Shown here in pieces: positions 7,755 through 15,602 of a stretch of 64,000 nucleotides of DNA (positions are counted from its first letter, which is position 1; each line of letters opens with the position of its first letter). A program made the position numbers and the translations under genes. Below the pieces are notes generated by a model. It was not told the origin of the DNA, did not search any database, and worked only from the letters and a program-made list of their open reading frames with translations. Origin of the DNA: Saccharothrix carnea (lineage in GTDB: Bacteria; Actinomycetota; Actinomycetes; Mycobacteriales; Pseudonocardiaceae). The DNA lies in assembly GCF_003014735.1 (NCBI RefSeq), contig NZ_PYAX01000001.1, positions 620,001 through 684,000 on the forward strand. The letters run 5' to 3'.

Positions 7755-8171
7755 GTGAGCAAGTGGCAACGGGTCGTATTGACCCTTCTCCTGATGACCG
7801 AAGTGGCCGTAACACTGCTGCCGGTGGTGCGCGGGCTGCTGGTCGAGCCGTCGCCGCCGGACGTCGTGCCTGGTGGCGAGGTGCGGCCTGAGCTCCAGGA
7901 GGCCGATGTGCCGGTCGGCCAGCCGCGTGGGCTCCGGCAGGGCGTGCTGCTCGGCACGACGATGTTGATGCTGGTCACCGCACTGTCGGCGTTGGCGCCG
8001 GTGTGGTTGCGGCCCAGTTCGCGGATGTGGGTGGCCACGTTCACCGGTACCCACCTGGCCGCCGCCGGTCTGGGCTGGGTGCACGGCCTGCCGTTGTTGA
8101 CGTTGCTCGCCGCGGTGTCAGCAGTTGGGGTGCCCTTGCTGGTGCTGGCGCCCTCGCGCCGGGGACAATGA
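7755..8171 (+). CDS. Hypothetical membrane protein
   Basis: A 138-residue protein with GTG start. The first 30 residues form a signal-like or membrane segment (VVLTLLLMTEVAVTLLPVV). A polar stretch of about 40 residues follows, then three close hydrophobic segments between residues 65 and 132. No family was recognised. Its stop overlaps the ATG just upstream of the FmdB-like gene (ATGA), so the two are probably translated together. Confidence 0.7.
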   Translation: MSKWQRVVLTLLLMTEVAVTLLPVVRGLLVEPSPPDVVPGGEVRPELQEADVPVGQPRGLRQGVLLGTTMLMLVTALSALAPVWLRPSSRMWVATFTGTHLAAAGLGWVHGLPLLTLLAAVSAVGVPLLVLAPSRRGQ

Positions 8172-8176
8172 GCGAC

Positions 8177-8386
8177 GTGCCAACCTACGAATTCCGCTGC
8201 AAGGCGTGCGGGTCGACCTTCGACGTGAAGCGGTCGATGGACGACGCCTCCGCGCCCGCGCCGTGCCCGAACGGCCACGACGACACCGTCAAGCTGCTCT
8301 CCATGGCCGGTCTGAGCGGCAAAGCCAACGCGCCCGCCGGAGGCGGCGGCGGTGGCGGATGCTGCGGCGGCGGCTGCTGCAGCTGA
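8177..8386 (+). CDS. FmdB-family zinc-ribbon protein
   Basis: A 69-residue regulatory-type zinc ribbon. It starts PTYEFRCKACG with the first CxxC knuckle, and the second ligand pair lies in APCPNGH. The C-terminus is a glycine run ending in GGCCGGGCCS, giving four extra cysteines that could bind metal. FmdB proteins are widespread, and their role is poorly defined. GTG 8177 gives the family start; ATG 8168, overlapping the upstream stop, would add three residues. It is co-directional with the membrane protein. Confidence 0.85.
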   Translation: MPTYEFRCKACGSTFDVKRSMDDASAPAPCPNGHDDTVKLLSMAGLSGKANAPAGGGGGGGCCGGGCCS

Positions 8387-8656
8387 CCCCACCCAACGGC
8401 GACTGACAGGCCCAAGCCGAAGCCACAGCCAGCGACGACCCGCCGCAAGAACGATCCGGTCACGCAGTCGGTCCTGGCTCCGGGCTGAAGGCGGTCGGCG
8501 CCGGGCCGAACGCCGCTGCCCGCCACCGTCGCCCGCCACCGTCGACCTGTGCCGAATGGGCCAAAACCCGGCGGCGGCAGGGCGGCGGGCGGCGGGACCG
8601 CACCTGCGCGAGTGGGCGCGGTTCGCGGCAGCGCGGCGAGCGGGTTGTCGAGCGGG

Positions 8657-9238
8657 TCAGCTGGCCGGTTCCTTCTCCAGCAGCAGCTGGGCCACCTTCT
8701 TGCCCTGGTCGCAGATGGCGCCGAAGCGGGCCGAGCCGTCGATCACGATGATCCCGATGCCGCCACCGGCGTAGTCCATCACCAGCACGCACGACGGCTG
8801 CACGGACGTGTCCGTGGTCCGGTCGAAGTAGGTCACCTTCCGGTCACCCAGGTCGAACTCGCCGTTGCTCTGCTCCAGCGTGATCGCGCGCCCCTCGCGG
8901 AACCGCAGGGTCACGCCCACGTCCAGCGAGCCGACCGACGTCTGCCACTTGCACGACTGGTCGAACGCCGTGTCGTAGCCGGTCTCGGTGGGCTCGGCCT
9001 CCTTGTCCGGCACGTCGTAGGGCAGGTCCTTCCACCCGATCAACGCGCAGATGTCACCGACGTCCCCGGTCGGCTCGCGGGACGGGTCCGCGGAGCCGGT
9101 CGGGGTGGGCTTGGCCGACGTGAACGGCGGGTCGACGTCGAGCACCTGCTCCGCCACCGGGGTGCCGTTGACCGTGTACGCGCAGGCGCTCGTCAGACCG
9201 AACGCCGCCACCAGGAGCGAGATCACCACACGCCGCAT
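8657..9238 (-). CDS. DUF3558-like lipoprotein
   Basis: A 193-residue exported lipoprotein. It has a basic start (MRRVV), a hydrophobic core, and lipobox LTSAC with Cys19 as the lipidation site. A Ser/Thr/Pro linker follows. The folded part has spaced cysteines (DICALIG, QSCKWQ, PSCVLVM, ICDQGKK) as in the actinobacterial DUF3558 family. The function of that family is unknown; members are attached to the outer face of the membrane. The start is ATG 9238, with no clear ribosome site. Confidence 0.85.
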   Translation of the reverse strand: MRRVVISLLVAAFGLTSACAYTVNGTPVAEQVLDVDPPFTSAKPTPTGSADPSREPTGDVGDICALIGWKDLPYDVPDKEAEPTETGYDTAFDQSCKWQTSVGSLDVGVTLRFREGRAITLEQSNGEFDLGDRKVTYFDRTTDTSVQPSCVLVMDYAGGGIGIIVIDGSARFGAICDQGKKVAQLLLEKEPAS

Positions 9239-9297
9239 GGTGACCACGATGCCAAACGCCGAAACCCGCCACGCCATCAGCCCGCACAACGCGTCGC

Positions 9298-11076
9298 TCA
9301 GGCCGCGTAGTCGCGGAAGCCCTTGCCGGTCTTGCGACCCAACCGCCCGGCCTTCACCAGGTGCTCCAGCAGCGGCGCGGGGGCGAAGCCCGCCTCGCGG
9401 AACTCCAGGTACAGGGTCCGCTCGATGGCCAGCGACACGTCCAGCCCCACCACGTCCAGCAGCTCGAACGGCCCCATCGGCAACGAGCAGCCGACCTTCA
9501 TCGCGTTGTCGATGTCGTCGGCCGACGCGTAGTGGGCCTCGAGCATCTTGACCGCGTCGTTCAGGTACGGGAACAGCAGCGCGTTGACGATGAACCCGGC
9601 GCGGTCGCCGCAGTGCACCGGCACCTTGCCCAGGTCGAGGCACACCCGGCGGGCGGTGGCGACGACATCGGCCGAGGTCGAGATCGTCTCCACGACCTCG
9701 ACCAACTTCATCACCTGCGCCGGGTTGAAGAAGTGCAGGCCGACCACGTCACCGGGTCGCGCGGTCGCGGCGGCGCACTCGATCACCGGCAGCGAGGACG
9801 TCGTGGTCGCCAGCACGGCACCCGGCTTGCACACCTCGTCCAGCGCCTCGAACACCGCCTTCTTGATCGACAGCTCCTCGGCCACCGCCTCGACCACGAG
9901 GTCGCAGTCGGCCAGGTCCGCGAAGTCAACGACCGGCGACACGCGGGCCAGCGCGGCGTCCCGGTCCGCCTCCGACAACTTGCCGCGCGAGACCGCCTTC
10001 TCCAACGACTTGCGCACCTTGCCCACCGCCGCGGCGGCCTTCTCCTCCGAACGCGCCCTCAGCACCACGTCGTACCCGCGCTTGGCGAACACCTCCACGA
10101 TCCCCGTGGCCATGGTGCCGGTGCCGATCACGCCGACCCGCTGCACCTCGCGCGCCGCCTCACCGTCCGCCGAGGCGACCGGTGTCAGCACGTCCGGCAC
10201 GACGACCGGCGAGTCCGGCCCGTCGTAGGTGTAGAAACCGCGCCCGCTCTTGCGCCCCAGCAACCCCGCCGTGATCATCTGCTTCAGCAGCGGCGCCGGC
10301 GCGTGCAGCCTGTTGCGCGACTGGTGGTACATCGTATCCAGGATCTCGTACGCGGTATCCAATCCGATGAGGTCGAGCACCGCCAACGGCCCCATCGGGT
10401 AGCCGCACCCGTACCGCATGGCCGCGTCGAGGTCTTCCCTTGTCGCGTAACGGGTTTCGTACATCCGCACCGCGTGGTTGAGGTACCCGAACAGCAGCGC
10501 GTTGGCGATGAACCCCGCCCGGTCGCCGATCACGACCGGCGTCTTGCCCAACCCCTCGGCGAACGCCACCACGTCGGTCACCACGTCCGGTTCCGTGACG
10601 ACCGTGCGGATCACCTCGACCAGCTTCAACACCGGCGCGGGGTTGAAGAAGTGCATCCCGACGACCTTGCCCGGCCGTCCGGTGTGGACACCGATCTCGG
10701 TGATCGACAGCGACGACGTGTTCGACGCGAACACCGTGTCCGGGCCGCAGATCCGGTCCAGTTCGGCGAACACCGCCGCCTTCAGCTCGATCCGCTCCGG
10801 CACCGCCTCGACGACCAGGTCGACGTCCGCCAACGCGTCCAACGAGGTCGCGTACGTGATGCGGGCCAACGTGGCGTCACGCTCGTCGGCCGACAGCTTG
10901 CCGCCCGCCACCGCGCGGTCCGTCGAGTGGTCCAGGTGGCCGCGTCCGCGGGCCAGGCCCGCCTCGTCCACGTCGACCGCCACCACAGTGATGCCGGTCC
11001 GGGCGAGGACTTCGGCGATACCGGCGCCCATCGTGCCGAGACCGACGACTCCGACCGTGCTGAACTGGCGCGTCAC
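9298..11076 (-). CDS. Double-length 3-hydroxyacyl-CoA (3-hydroxybutyryl-CoA) dehydrogenase
   Basis: A 592-residue protein made of two tandem copies of the 3-hydroxybutyryl-CoA dehydrogenase unit, normally about 285 residues. Each copy has a Rossmann glycine motif (GVVGLGTMGAGIAEV near residue 8; GVIGTGTMATGIVEV just past the middle). Each also has the catalytic-region sequence VGMHFFNPAPVLKLVEV or VGLHFFNPAQVMKLVEV and a C-terminal dimerisation domain (LIGLDTAYEI; VVGLDVSLAI). The reaction is NAD(P)-dependent interconversion of 3-hydroxyacyl-CoA and 3-oxoacyl-CoA, fitting between the thiolase and Ccr steps. Both halves keep the key residues, so both may be active. A 16-bp palindrome lies 26 bp upstream. 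Confidence 0.93.
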   Translation of the reverse strand: MTRQFSTVGVVGLGTMGAGIAEVLARTGITVVAVDVDEAGLARGRGHLDHSTDRAVAGGKLSADERDATLARITYATSLDALADVDLVVEAVPERIELKAAVFAELDRICGPDTVFASNTSSLSITEIGVHTGRPGKVVGMHFFNPAPVLKLVEVIRTVVTEPDVVTDVVAFAEGLGKTPVVIGDRAGFIANALLFGYLNHAVRMYETRYATREDLDAAMRYGCGYPMGPLAVLDLIGLDTAYEILDTMYHQSRNRLHAPAPLLKQMITAGLLGRKSGRGFYTYDGPDSPVVVPDVLTPVASADGEAAREVQRVGVIGTGTMATGIVEVFAKRGYDVVLRARSEEKAAAAVGKVRKSLEKAVSRGKLSEADRDAALARVSPVVDFADLADCDLVVEAVAEELSIKKAVFEALDEVCKPGAVLATTTSSLPVIECAAATARPGDVVGLHFFNPAQVMKLVEVVETISTSADVVATARRVCLDLGKVPVHCGDRAGFIVNALLFPYLNDAVKMLEAHYASADDIDNAMKVGCSLPMGPFELLDVVGLDVSLAIERTLYLEFREAGFAPAPLLEHLVKAGRLGRKTGKGFRDYAA

Positions 11077-11101
11077 TGCTTACCTCCCACTCACCGGAGT
11101 G

Positions 11102-11117
11102 GCTACCGGACGGTAAC
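11102..11117. promoter_or_regulatory. 16-bp palindromic operator candidate upstream of the hydroxyacyl-CoA dehydrogenase
   Basis: On the minus strand GTTACCGTCCGGTAGC: seven-base arms with one mismatch. It shares GTTACCG and GTAGC at the same spacing with the thiolase site at 430-445. It lies 26 bp before the start codon. Confidence 0.5.
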
Positions 11118-11210
11118 TTGACGCGACTATCCCACGGCCGTCACGCGGCGTTCGCGTGAGCTTCACCATCGGTATCGAGCAAGTAATCGGTCCAGGGGGG
11201 TCTCAACAGC

Positions 11211-11867
11211 TCATTCGTCGAACTGCCGCGCGACCAGTTCCTCCACCCTCCGCACGGCCTCCGCCGCGTCCGCGCCCGAAGCCTCCACCTCGACCCGCGC
11301 ACCACCGGGCGCACCGAGTCCCATCAACGCCAACACGCTCCTGGCGTCCGCCGCCTCGTCGCCGTACCGCACCACCACCGACGCGTCCAACGAGTCCAAC
11401 GCCCGCACCACCAACGCCGCCGGACGGGCGTGCAGCCCCACCGAGTTCGTCAACTCCACCTCGGCCCGCACCACCTCCCCGGCGGCCACCGGGGCAGGCG
11501 CGGCGGACCCGGCCGACGACGCCGCCGCGGCCACCTCCGCCAACCCCGCCCCGCCCTGCGCCCGCACCGCCGCCGCCACCGCGCCCTCGACCAGCGGCGC
11601 GTCCACCACGAGCACCGTCCCCTCGGCCTCCTCGGCGGCCATGTCGGCCACCATCTTCGCGCTGCCGAGGTCGAACAGGACCACCACGCCCGCACCGGAA
11701 TCGGCCCGCGCGATGGCCTCGCCGACCGCCACGTAGTCCGTGCCCAGCCCGCCGTCCCCGTCACCGCCGGACGGCACGATCGCCACCGATGGCGCCATCT
11801 GCCCGGCCAGCTCCGCCACCCCATCGGCCAACTGCCGGCTGTGCGACACCACGACGAGCCCGATCAC
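11211..11867 (-). CDS. dhaM: DhaM-HPr fusion, phosphotransfer subunit of dihydroxyacetone kinase
   Basis: A 218-residue two-domain phosphocarrier. Residues 1-120 are a mannose-type EIIA domain with phospho-acceptor His9 in VVVSHSRQLADG. An Ala/Pro linker leads to an HPr domain (about 130-218) with active His146 in NSVGLHARPAAL. The protein passes phosphate from PTS enzyme I to the ADP held by DhaL. Enzyme I is not in this window. It is the last gene of dhaK-dhaL-dhaM, with a GTGA overlap with dhaL. In E. coli DhaM carries an enzyme-I-like third domain, which is absent here. Confidence 0.92.
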   Translation of the reverse strand: MIGLVVVSHSRQLADGVAELAGQMAPSVAIVPSGGDGDGGLGTDYVAVGEAIARADSGAGVVVLFDLGSAKMVADMAAEEAEGTVLVVDAPLVEGAVAAAVRAQGGAGLAEVAAAASSAGSAAPAPVAAGEVVRAEVELTNSVGLHARPAALVVRALDSLDASVVVRYGDEAADARSVLALMGLGAPGGARVEVEASGADAAEAVRRVEELVARQFDE

Positions 11868-12490
11868 CGCGCCCTCCCGGCCAACGTCCGCAGCAGCAAC
11901 GCCGTCGACCGCGCGCCCGGATCCAGGTGCCCCGCACTGCGCTCACCCAGGTACGACGCCCGCCCCTTGCGCGCCACCATCGGCACCGTCGAGTCGGCAC
12001 CCATCTCCGCCGCGTCGGCCGCCGCGCCCAACACCTCCGCCACCCCACCTCCGGTGACCGCCACCGACTCCGCCGCCGCCACCGCGGGTGTCAACGCGTC
12101 CACCATCGTCTTGTCGCCCAAGGCCGCCTTGCCCCGCGCCACCACCCCGTCCAACGCCGCCCGCAACGCCGCCGCCACCGCGGGCCCGTCCAAATCCGCC
12201 ACGTCACCCACCGACGTCGCCGCACGCAGGAACGCCGTCCCGTACAACGGCCCGGCCGCACCACCCACCGTCGAGATCAACGTCGTGGCCGCCAACCTCA
12301 ACACCCCGCCGGGGGACGACGGCACTTCGTCCAACTTGGACACCAGCGCCGTGAAGCCACGCGCCATGTTCTCGCCGTGGTCGCCGTCACCGATCTCGCG
12401 GTCCAGCCGGATCAGCTCCTCGCGGTGCTCGACCACGACCGCCGCCACCGCCCGCAACGCCTCCGCGACCGACTCCGCCGTGCACGCCAT
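11864..12490 (-). CDS. dhaL: Dihydroxyacetone kinase subunit DhaL (ADP-binding)
   Basis: A 208-residue all-helical subunit. It holds a tightly bound ADP, rephosphorylated by DhaM, which donates phosphate to the DhaK-bound substrate. The Asp cluster that binds magnesium is in DREIGDGDHGENMARG near residue 30. Other family blocks are TVGGAAGPLYGTAF, GDKTMVDAL and ARKGRASYLGERSAGHLDPGA. The ATG at 12490 overlaps the dhaK stop (ATGA), and its own stop overlaps the dhaM GTG. The three genes are therefore translationally coupled. Length is normal. Confidence 0.94.
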   Translation of the reverse strand: MACTAESVAEALRAVAAVVVEHREELIRLDREIGDGDHGENMARGFTALVSKLDEVPSSPGGVLRLAATTLISTVGGAAGPLYGTAFLRAATSVGDVADLDGPAVAAALRAALDGVVARGKAALGDKTMVDALTPAVAAAESVAVTGGGVAEVLGAAADAAEMGADSTVPMVARKGRASYLGERSAGHLDPGARSTALLLRTLAGRAR

Positions 12491-13491
12491 CAGACGCCCC
12501 ACCGCAGCGCCGGGGTGTGCACGGGCGCGTCCCACAGTTCGAGCATCTCGTCGTCCAGCTTCAGCAACGTCAAGCTCATCCCCTGCATCTCCAGGCTGGT
12601 GATGTACGGCCCGACCAACCGCCGTTCCACGACCACACCGCGCTCCACCAACAACCGTTCCGCGATCCCGTGCGCCAAGTACAGCTCGATCAACGGCGTC
12701 CCGCCCATCGAGTTGGTGAACAGCAGGACCCGGTCACCTTCCTGGAACGGCAGGTCCTCCAGCACCGGGTCGAGCAACGCCGCCACCATCTCCTCGGCGG
12801 ACCCGACCGGCACCCGCCGACGCCCCGGTTCGCCGTGGATGCCGATGCCCAGCTCCATCTCGTCGTCGGCCAGCGTGAACGACGGCTCGCCCGCGTGCGG
12901 CACCGTGCACGCCGTCAACGCCAACCCCATCGACCGAACCCGCGCGACGACCCGCCGTGCCAACGCCTCACACCCGTCGAGGTCGACACCCCGTTCGGCA
13001 GCCGCGCCGACGATCTTCTCCAGCAGCACCGTGCCGCCGACACCGCGCCGCCCCGCAGTGAACAACGAGTCCTTCACCGCCACGTCGTCGTCGATGACGA
13101 CCGTCCGCACGTCCACGCCGTCAGCCGCCGCCAACTCGCCCGCGGTCTCGAAGTTGAGCACGTCACCCGTGTAGTTCTTCACGATCAACAACGCGCCTGC
13201 GCCACCGTCGGTCCGCGCCACCGCCGCTGCCACCTGATCGGGTGTCGGCGACGTGAACACCGCGCCGGGACAGGCCGCGTCGAGCATCCCCCGCCCGACG
13301 AACCCGCCGTGCAACGGCTCGTGCCCGGACCCGCCGCCCGAGATGACGGCCACCTTCCGCGGCACCGGCGCGTCCGCCCGCACCACCACCGCCGGGTCGT
13401 ACCGGACCTCCAGCAGGTCGGCGTGCGCGAGCGCCATCCCGCGCAACGCGTCGACCACCACGGTCGCCGGATCGTTGATGATCTTCTTCAC
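12490..13491 (-). CDS. dhaK: Dihydroxyacetone kinase subunit DhaK (substrate-binding)
   Basis: A 333-residue subunit that binds dihydroxyacetone as a hemiaminal with a histidine and yields dihydroxyacetone phosphate for glycolysis. Visible family blocks are SGGGSGHEPLHGGFVG near residue 51, NYTGDVLNFETA near residue 106, and GIHGEPG with His219, equivalent to the covalent-binding His218 of E. coli. GTG start at 13491 with GGGAGG eight bases upstream. It heads the dhaKLM operon. No dhaR-like regulator is adjacent. A repeat-rich spacer lies upstream. Confidence 0.95.
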   Translation of the reverse strand: MKKIINDPATVVVDALRGMALAHADLLEVRYDPAVVVRADAPVPRKVAVISGGGSGHEPLHGGFVGRGMLDAACPGAVFTSPTPDQVAAAVARTDGGAGALLIVKNYTGDVLNFETAGELAAADGVDVRTVVIDDDVAVKDSLFTAGRRGVGGTVLLEKIVGAAAERGVDLDGCEALARRVVARVRSMGLALTACTVPHAGEPSFTLADDEMELGIGIHGEPGRRRVPVGSAEEMVAALLDPVLEDLPFQEGDRVLLFTNSMGGTPLIELYLAHGIAERLLVERGVVVERRLVGPYITSLEMQGMSLTLLKLDDEMLELWDAPVHTPALRWGV

Positions 13492-13753
13492 GGGTGGACC
13501 TCCCGATCGACGCTGATCACCCCATTACTACTCCACCGCACGCGGCCCCGAAAGCGGAACCTACGGTGAGGGAATCCTAAGAACAGCAGGTCAGTGACCT
13601 GCAGTAGCGGAGGAACCCCGCAGCGTCGAACACCACGATCGCGGCCCCGCCAGCAGCCACCCTCACCAACTAAAAACGGACCCACATAGGACAGCCCGCC
13701 GCAAAGGCCCTCAAACCCACGCGCCCACGACGGACCCGCCACCCAACCGCAAA

Positions 13754-13891
13754 AGGCCCGATTTTACCTGGGGTTCGGGTGCTTCAGGCTGGTCGAAGCC
13801 GGGCAGGCTTGGCGGGCGCTTCATCCGCCGGGCCTGCCCGGCTTTGGCCTGCCTGGAGTACCCGTAAGGGGCCCCATGTCAAATCGAGCCT
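13754..13891. repeat. 138-bp imperfect palindrome, copy A
   Basis: Arms begin AGGCCCGATTTTAC and end GTCAAATCGAGCCT. The inner stem is AAGCCGGGCAGGC with GCCTGCCCGGCTT, and the tip loop lies around 13816-13824. A second copy of identical overall length is at 46360-46497. The inner stem differs by one base pair removed from both arms in copy B, so pairing is conserved. No open reading frame or transposase is associated. Confidence 0.8.
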
Positions 13892-13910
13892 GCCCCAACC
13901 ACCGAGCCGC

Positions 13911-14020
13911 CCTGAACGTTGAATTCAGGTCTCCTGAACGTTGAACTCACACGCCCTGAACGTTGGACTCTCGCGCCCCGAACGTTGGACTCTCGCGTTC
14001 GGAACGTAGGACACGCCGGT
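13911..14020 (-). repeat. 22-bp tandem repeat array ending at a stop codon (locus A)
   Basis: Five exact 22-bp periods: 13911, 13933, 13955, 13977 and 13999. The core is CTGAACGTTGAACTC / CCGAACGTTGGACTC. The last unit ends at 14020, the outermost base of the aldehyde dehydrogenase stop codon. Units 2 and 3 are identical to units 2 and 3 of the array at 46517-46648. The rest of the spacer 13492-13753 shows nothing recognised. Confidence 0.8.
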
Positions 14021-15525
14021 CAGCGGCCGTAGAGGACGCGGACCAGGCGAACCACGTGCCGGATCGTGCGGGAACCGCGGTCATACGTCATCGGGTTCAG
14101 CAACGCCCCGAACCGCTTCCGAGTCACCGAGTGCGCGTAAGCGAACTCCCGCAACCCGTCCTCCCCGTGGATCCGCCCGAACCCCGAATCCCCGACCCCG
14201 CCGAACGGCAACCCGGGCACGGACGCGTACGCCAGCACGGAGTTGACCGACACCATCCCGCACCGCAGCTTGTCCGCCAGCTCCTCACCCCGGTTGCGCG
14301 AGTACACCGACGCACCCAACCCGAAAGCCGACGAGTTCGCCCGCCGCACCGCCTCGTCCGCGTCGGCCACCCGGGTGACCACCAGCGTGGGCCCGAACGT
14401 CTCCTCGGTCACCGCCGTCGACTCGTCCGGCACGTCCACCAGCACCACGGGCTCGACGTACGGCGGCCGGATCGACTCCAGCCCACCGACCACCGCCCGC
14501 CCACCGCGCTCCAGCGCGTCCGCGACGTGCGACTGGATCACGTCGACCTGCTTGGGCATGGTGATCGGCCCGAAGTGCGCGTCCGCCTCACCACCCGGCC
14601 GCAGCTTCTTCGCCTTCTCCACCACCAGCGCGAGGAACTCGTCGTACACCGCGTCCGCCACGTACACCCGCTCCACCCCGGCGCACGTCTGCCCGGAGTT
14701 GAAGATCCCGCCCCACACCGCGCCGTCCGCCGCCGCCCGCACGTCGGCGTCCTCCGCCACGATCAGCGGGTCCTTGCCGCCGCACTCCACCAGCACCGGC
14801 GTCAACGACGCGGCGCACGCGGCCATCACCTTCTTGCCCGTCGCCGTCGACCCGGTGAACGCCAGCTTGTCCACCCCGGACGTGCACAGCGCCGCACCGG
14901 TCTCGCCGAACCCGGTCACCACCTGCAGCACCGGGAACTCCGGCACGACCTCGCCGAGCGTGGCCGCCAGGAACACCCCGACCCCCGGCGTGAACTCCGA
15001 AGGCTTGAACACCACCGCGTTCCCCGCCGCCAACGCGTACGCGATGGAACCCATCGGGGTGAACGCCGGGTAGTTCCACGGCCCGATGACCCCGACCACG
15101 CCCAGCGGCCGGTACTCCAGCGTCGCCGCGTGGTTGTACATGAGCATCCCGGGCGAGACCTTGCGCTTGCCCAGCACCTTCGGCGCGTGCTTGGCCGCCC
15201 AGTGCAGGTGGTCGATGACCAGCGCCAGCTCGGTCCGCGCGTCGTCGGCCGACTTGCCGGTCTCGGCGCTGATCAGCACCTGGAACTCGTCCAGCCGCTT
15301 GAGCAGCACCTTGCGCCACGCGTCCAGCCGCGCCCGCCTGCCGTCGAACCCCAGTTCCGCCCAGAACACCGCGGCGTCCCGCGCTGCCCGCACGGCCTCG
15401 CGGACGTCCTCCTCGGAGGCCACCACGTGGTGGCCGATGACCTCGCCCGTGCGGGGGTCGAGCGACGCGAACCGCCGCTGCCCGTCGTCGGCCCGCGCCG
15501 GAGTGGTGGGAGCGGTCTGCGTCAT
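14020..15525 (-). CDS. NAD(P)-dependent aldehyde dehydrogenase
   Basis: A 501-residue aldehyde dehydrogenase that oxidises an aldehyde to the acid. The cofactor and catalytic regions are complete: GVVGVIGPWNYPAF, GNAVVFKPSEFTP, FTGSTATGKKV, general base Glu in LVECGGKDPL, and nucleophile Cys in FNSGQTCAGVERV. A C-terminal amphipathic basic segment (RTIRHVVRLVRVLYGR) resembles class-3-like enzymes that touch membranes. The start is ATG 15525, with GGAGGG five bases upstream. The substrate is unknown; succinate semialdehyde or fatty aldehydes are possible. A 16-bp palindrome lies 33 bp upstream, shared with acyl-CoA genes. Confidence 0.93.
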   Translation of the reverse strand: MTQTAPTTPARADDGQRRFASLDPRTGEVIGHHVVASEEDVREAVRAARDAAVFWAELGFDGRRARLDAWRKVLLKRLDEFQVLISAETGKSADDARTELALVIDHLHWAAKHAPKVLGKRKVSPGMLMYNHAATLEYRPLGVVGVIGPWNYPAFTPMGSIAYALAAGNAVVFKPSEFTPGVGVFLAATLGEVVPEFPVLQVVTGFGETGAALCTSGVDKLAFTGSTATGKKVMAACAASLTPVLVECGGKDPLIVAEDADVRAAADGAVWGGIFNSGQTCAGVERVYVADAVYDEFLALVVEKAKKLRPGGEADAHFGPITMPKQVDVIQSHVADALERGGRAVVGGLESIRPPYVEPVVLVDVPDESTAVTEETFGPTLVVTRVADADEAVRRANSSAFGLGASVYSRNRGEELADKLRCGMVSVNSVLAYASVPGLPFGGVGDSGFGRIHGEDGLREFAYAHSVTRKRFGALLNPMTYDRGSRTIRHVVRLVRVLYGR

Positions 15526-15557
15526 CGGGCCCTCCAAGCACAAGCACGAACGCGGGT

Positions 15558-15573
15558 GTTACTCGACAGTAAC
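15558..15573. promoter_or_regulatory. 16-bp palindromic operator candidate upstream of the aldehyde dehydrogenase
   Basis: GTTACTCGACAGTAAC: perfect six-base arms GTTACT and AGTAAC around CGAC. It has the same length and outer bases as the copies near ccr, thiolase and the hydroxyacyl-CoA dehydrogenase. It is 33 bp before the start codon. Confidence 0.55.
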
Positions 15574-15602
15574 GGGTAACGGGGGGTGATGTCAGCCCCC
15601 GT

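Noticed and set aside
9361..11121. Long plus-strand frame opposite the hydroxyacyl-CoA dehydrogenase
   Set aside because: Antisense shadow of a gene with complete catalytic motifs; its own translation is Arg/His/Gln-rich without domains.
11156..13174. Plus-strand Pro/Arg-rich frame across dhaM, dhaL and dhaK
   Set aside because: It spans three recognisable genes on the other strand and has no domain features.
13754..13891. Insertion sequence or MITE
   Set aside because: No transposase, and no terminal repeats with flanking target duplications could be shown. It is kept as a repeat of unknown nature.
13911..14020. CRISPR array
   Set aside because: The 22-bp units are directly adjacent without unique spacers, and no cas genes are present.
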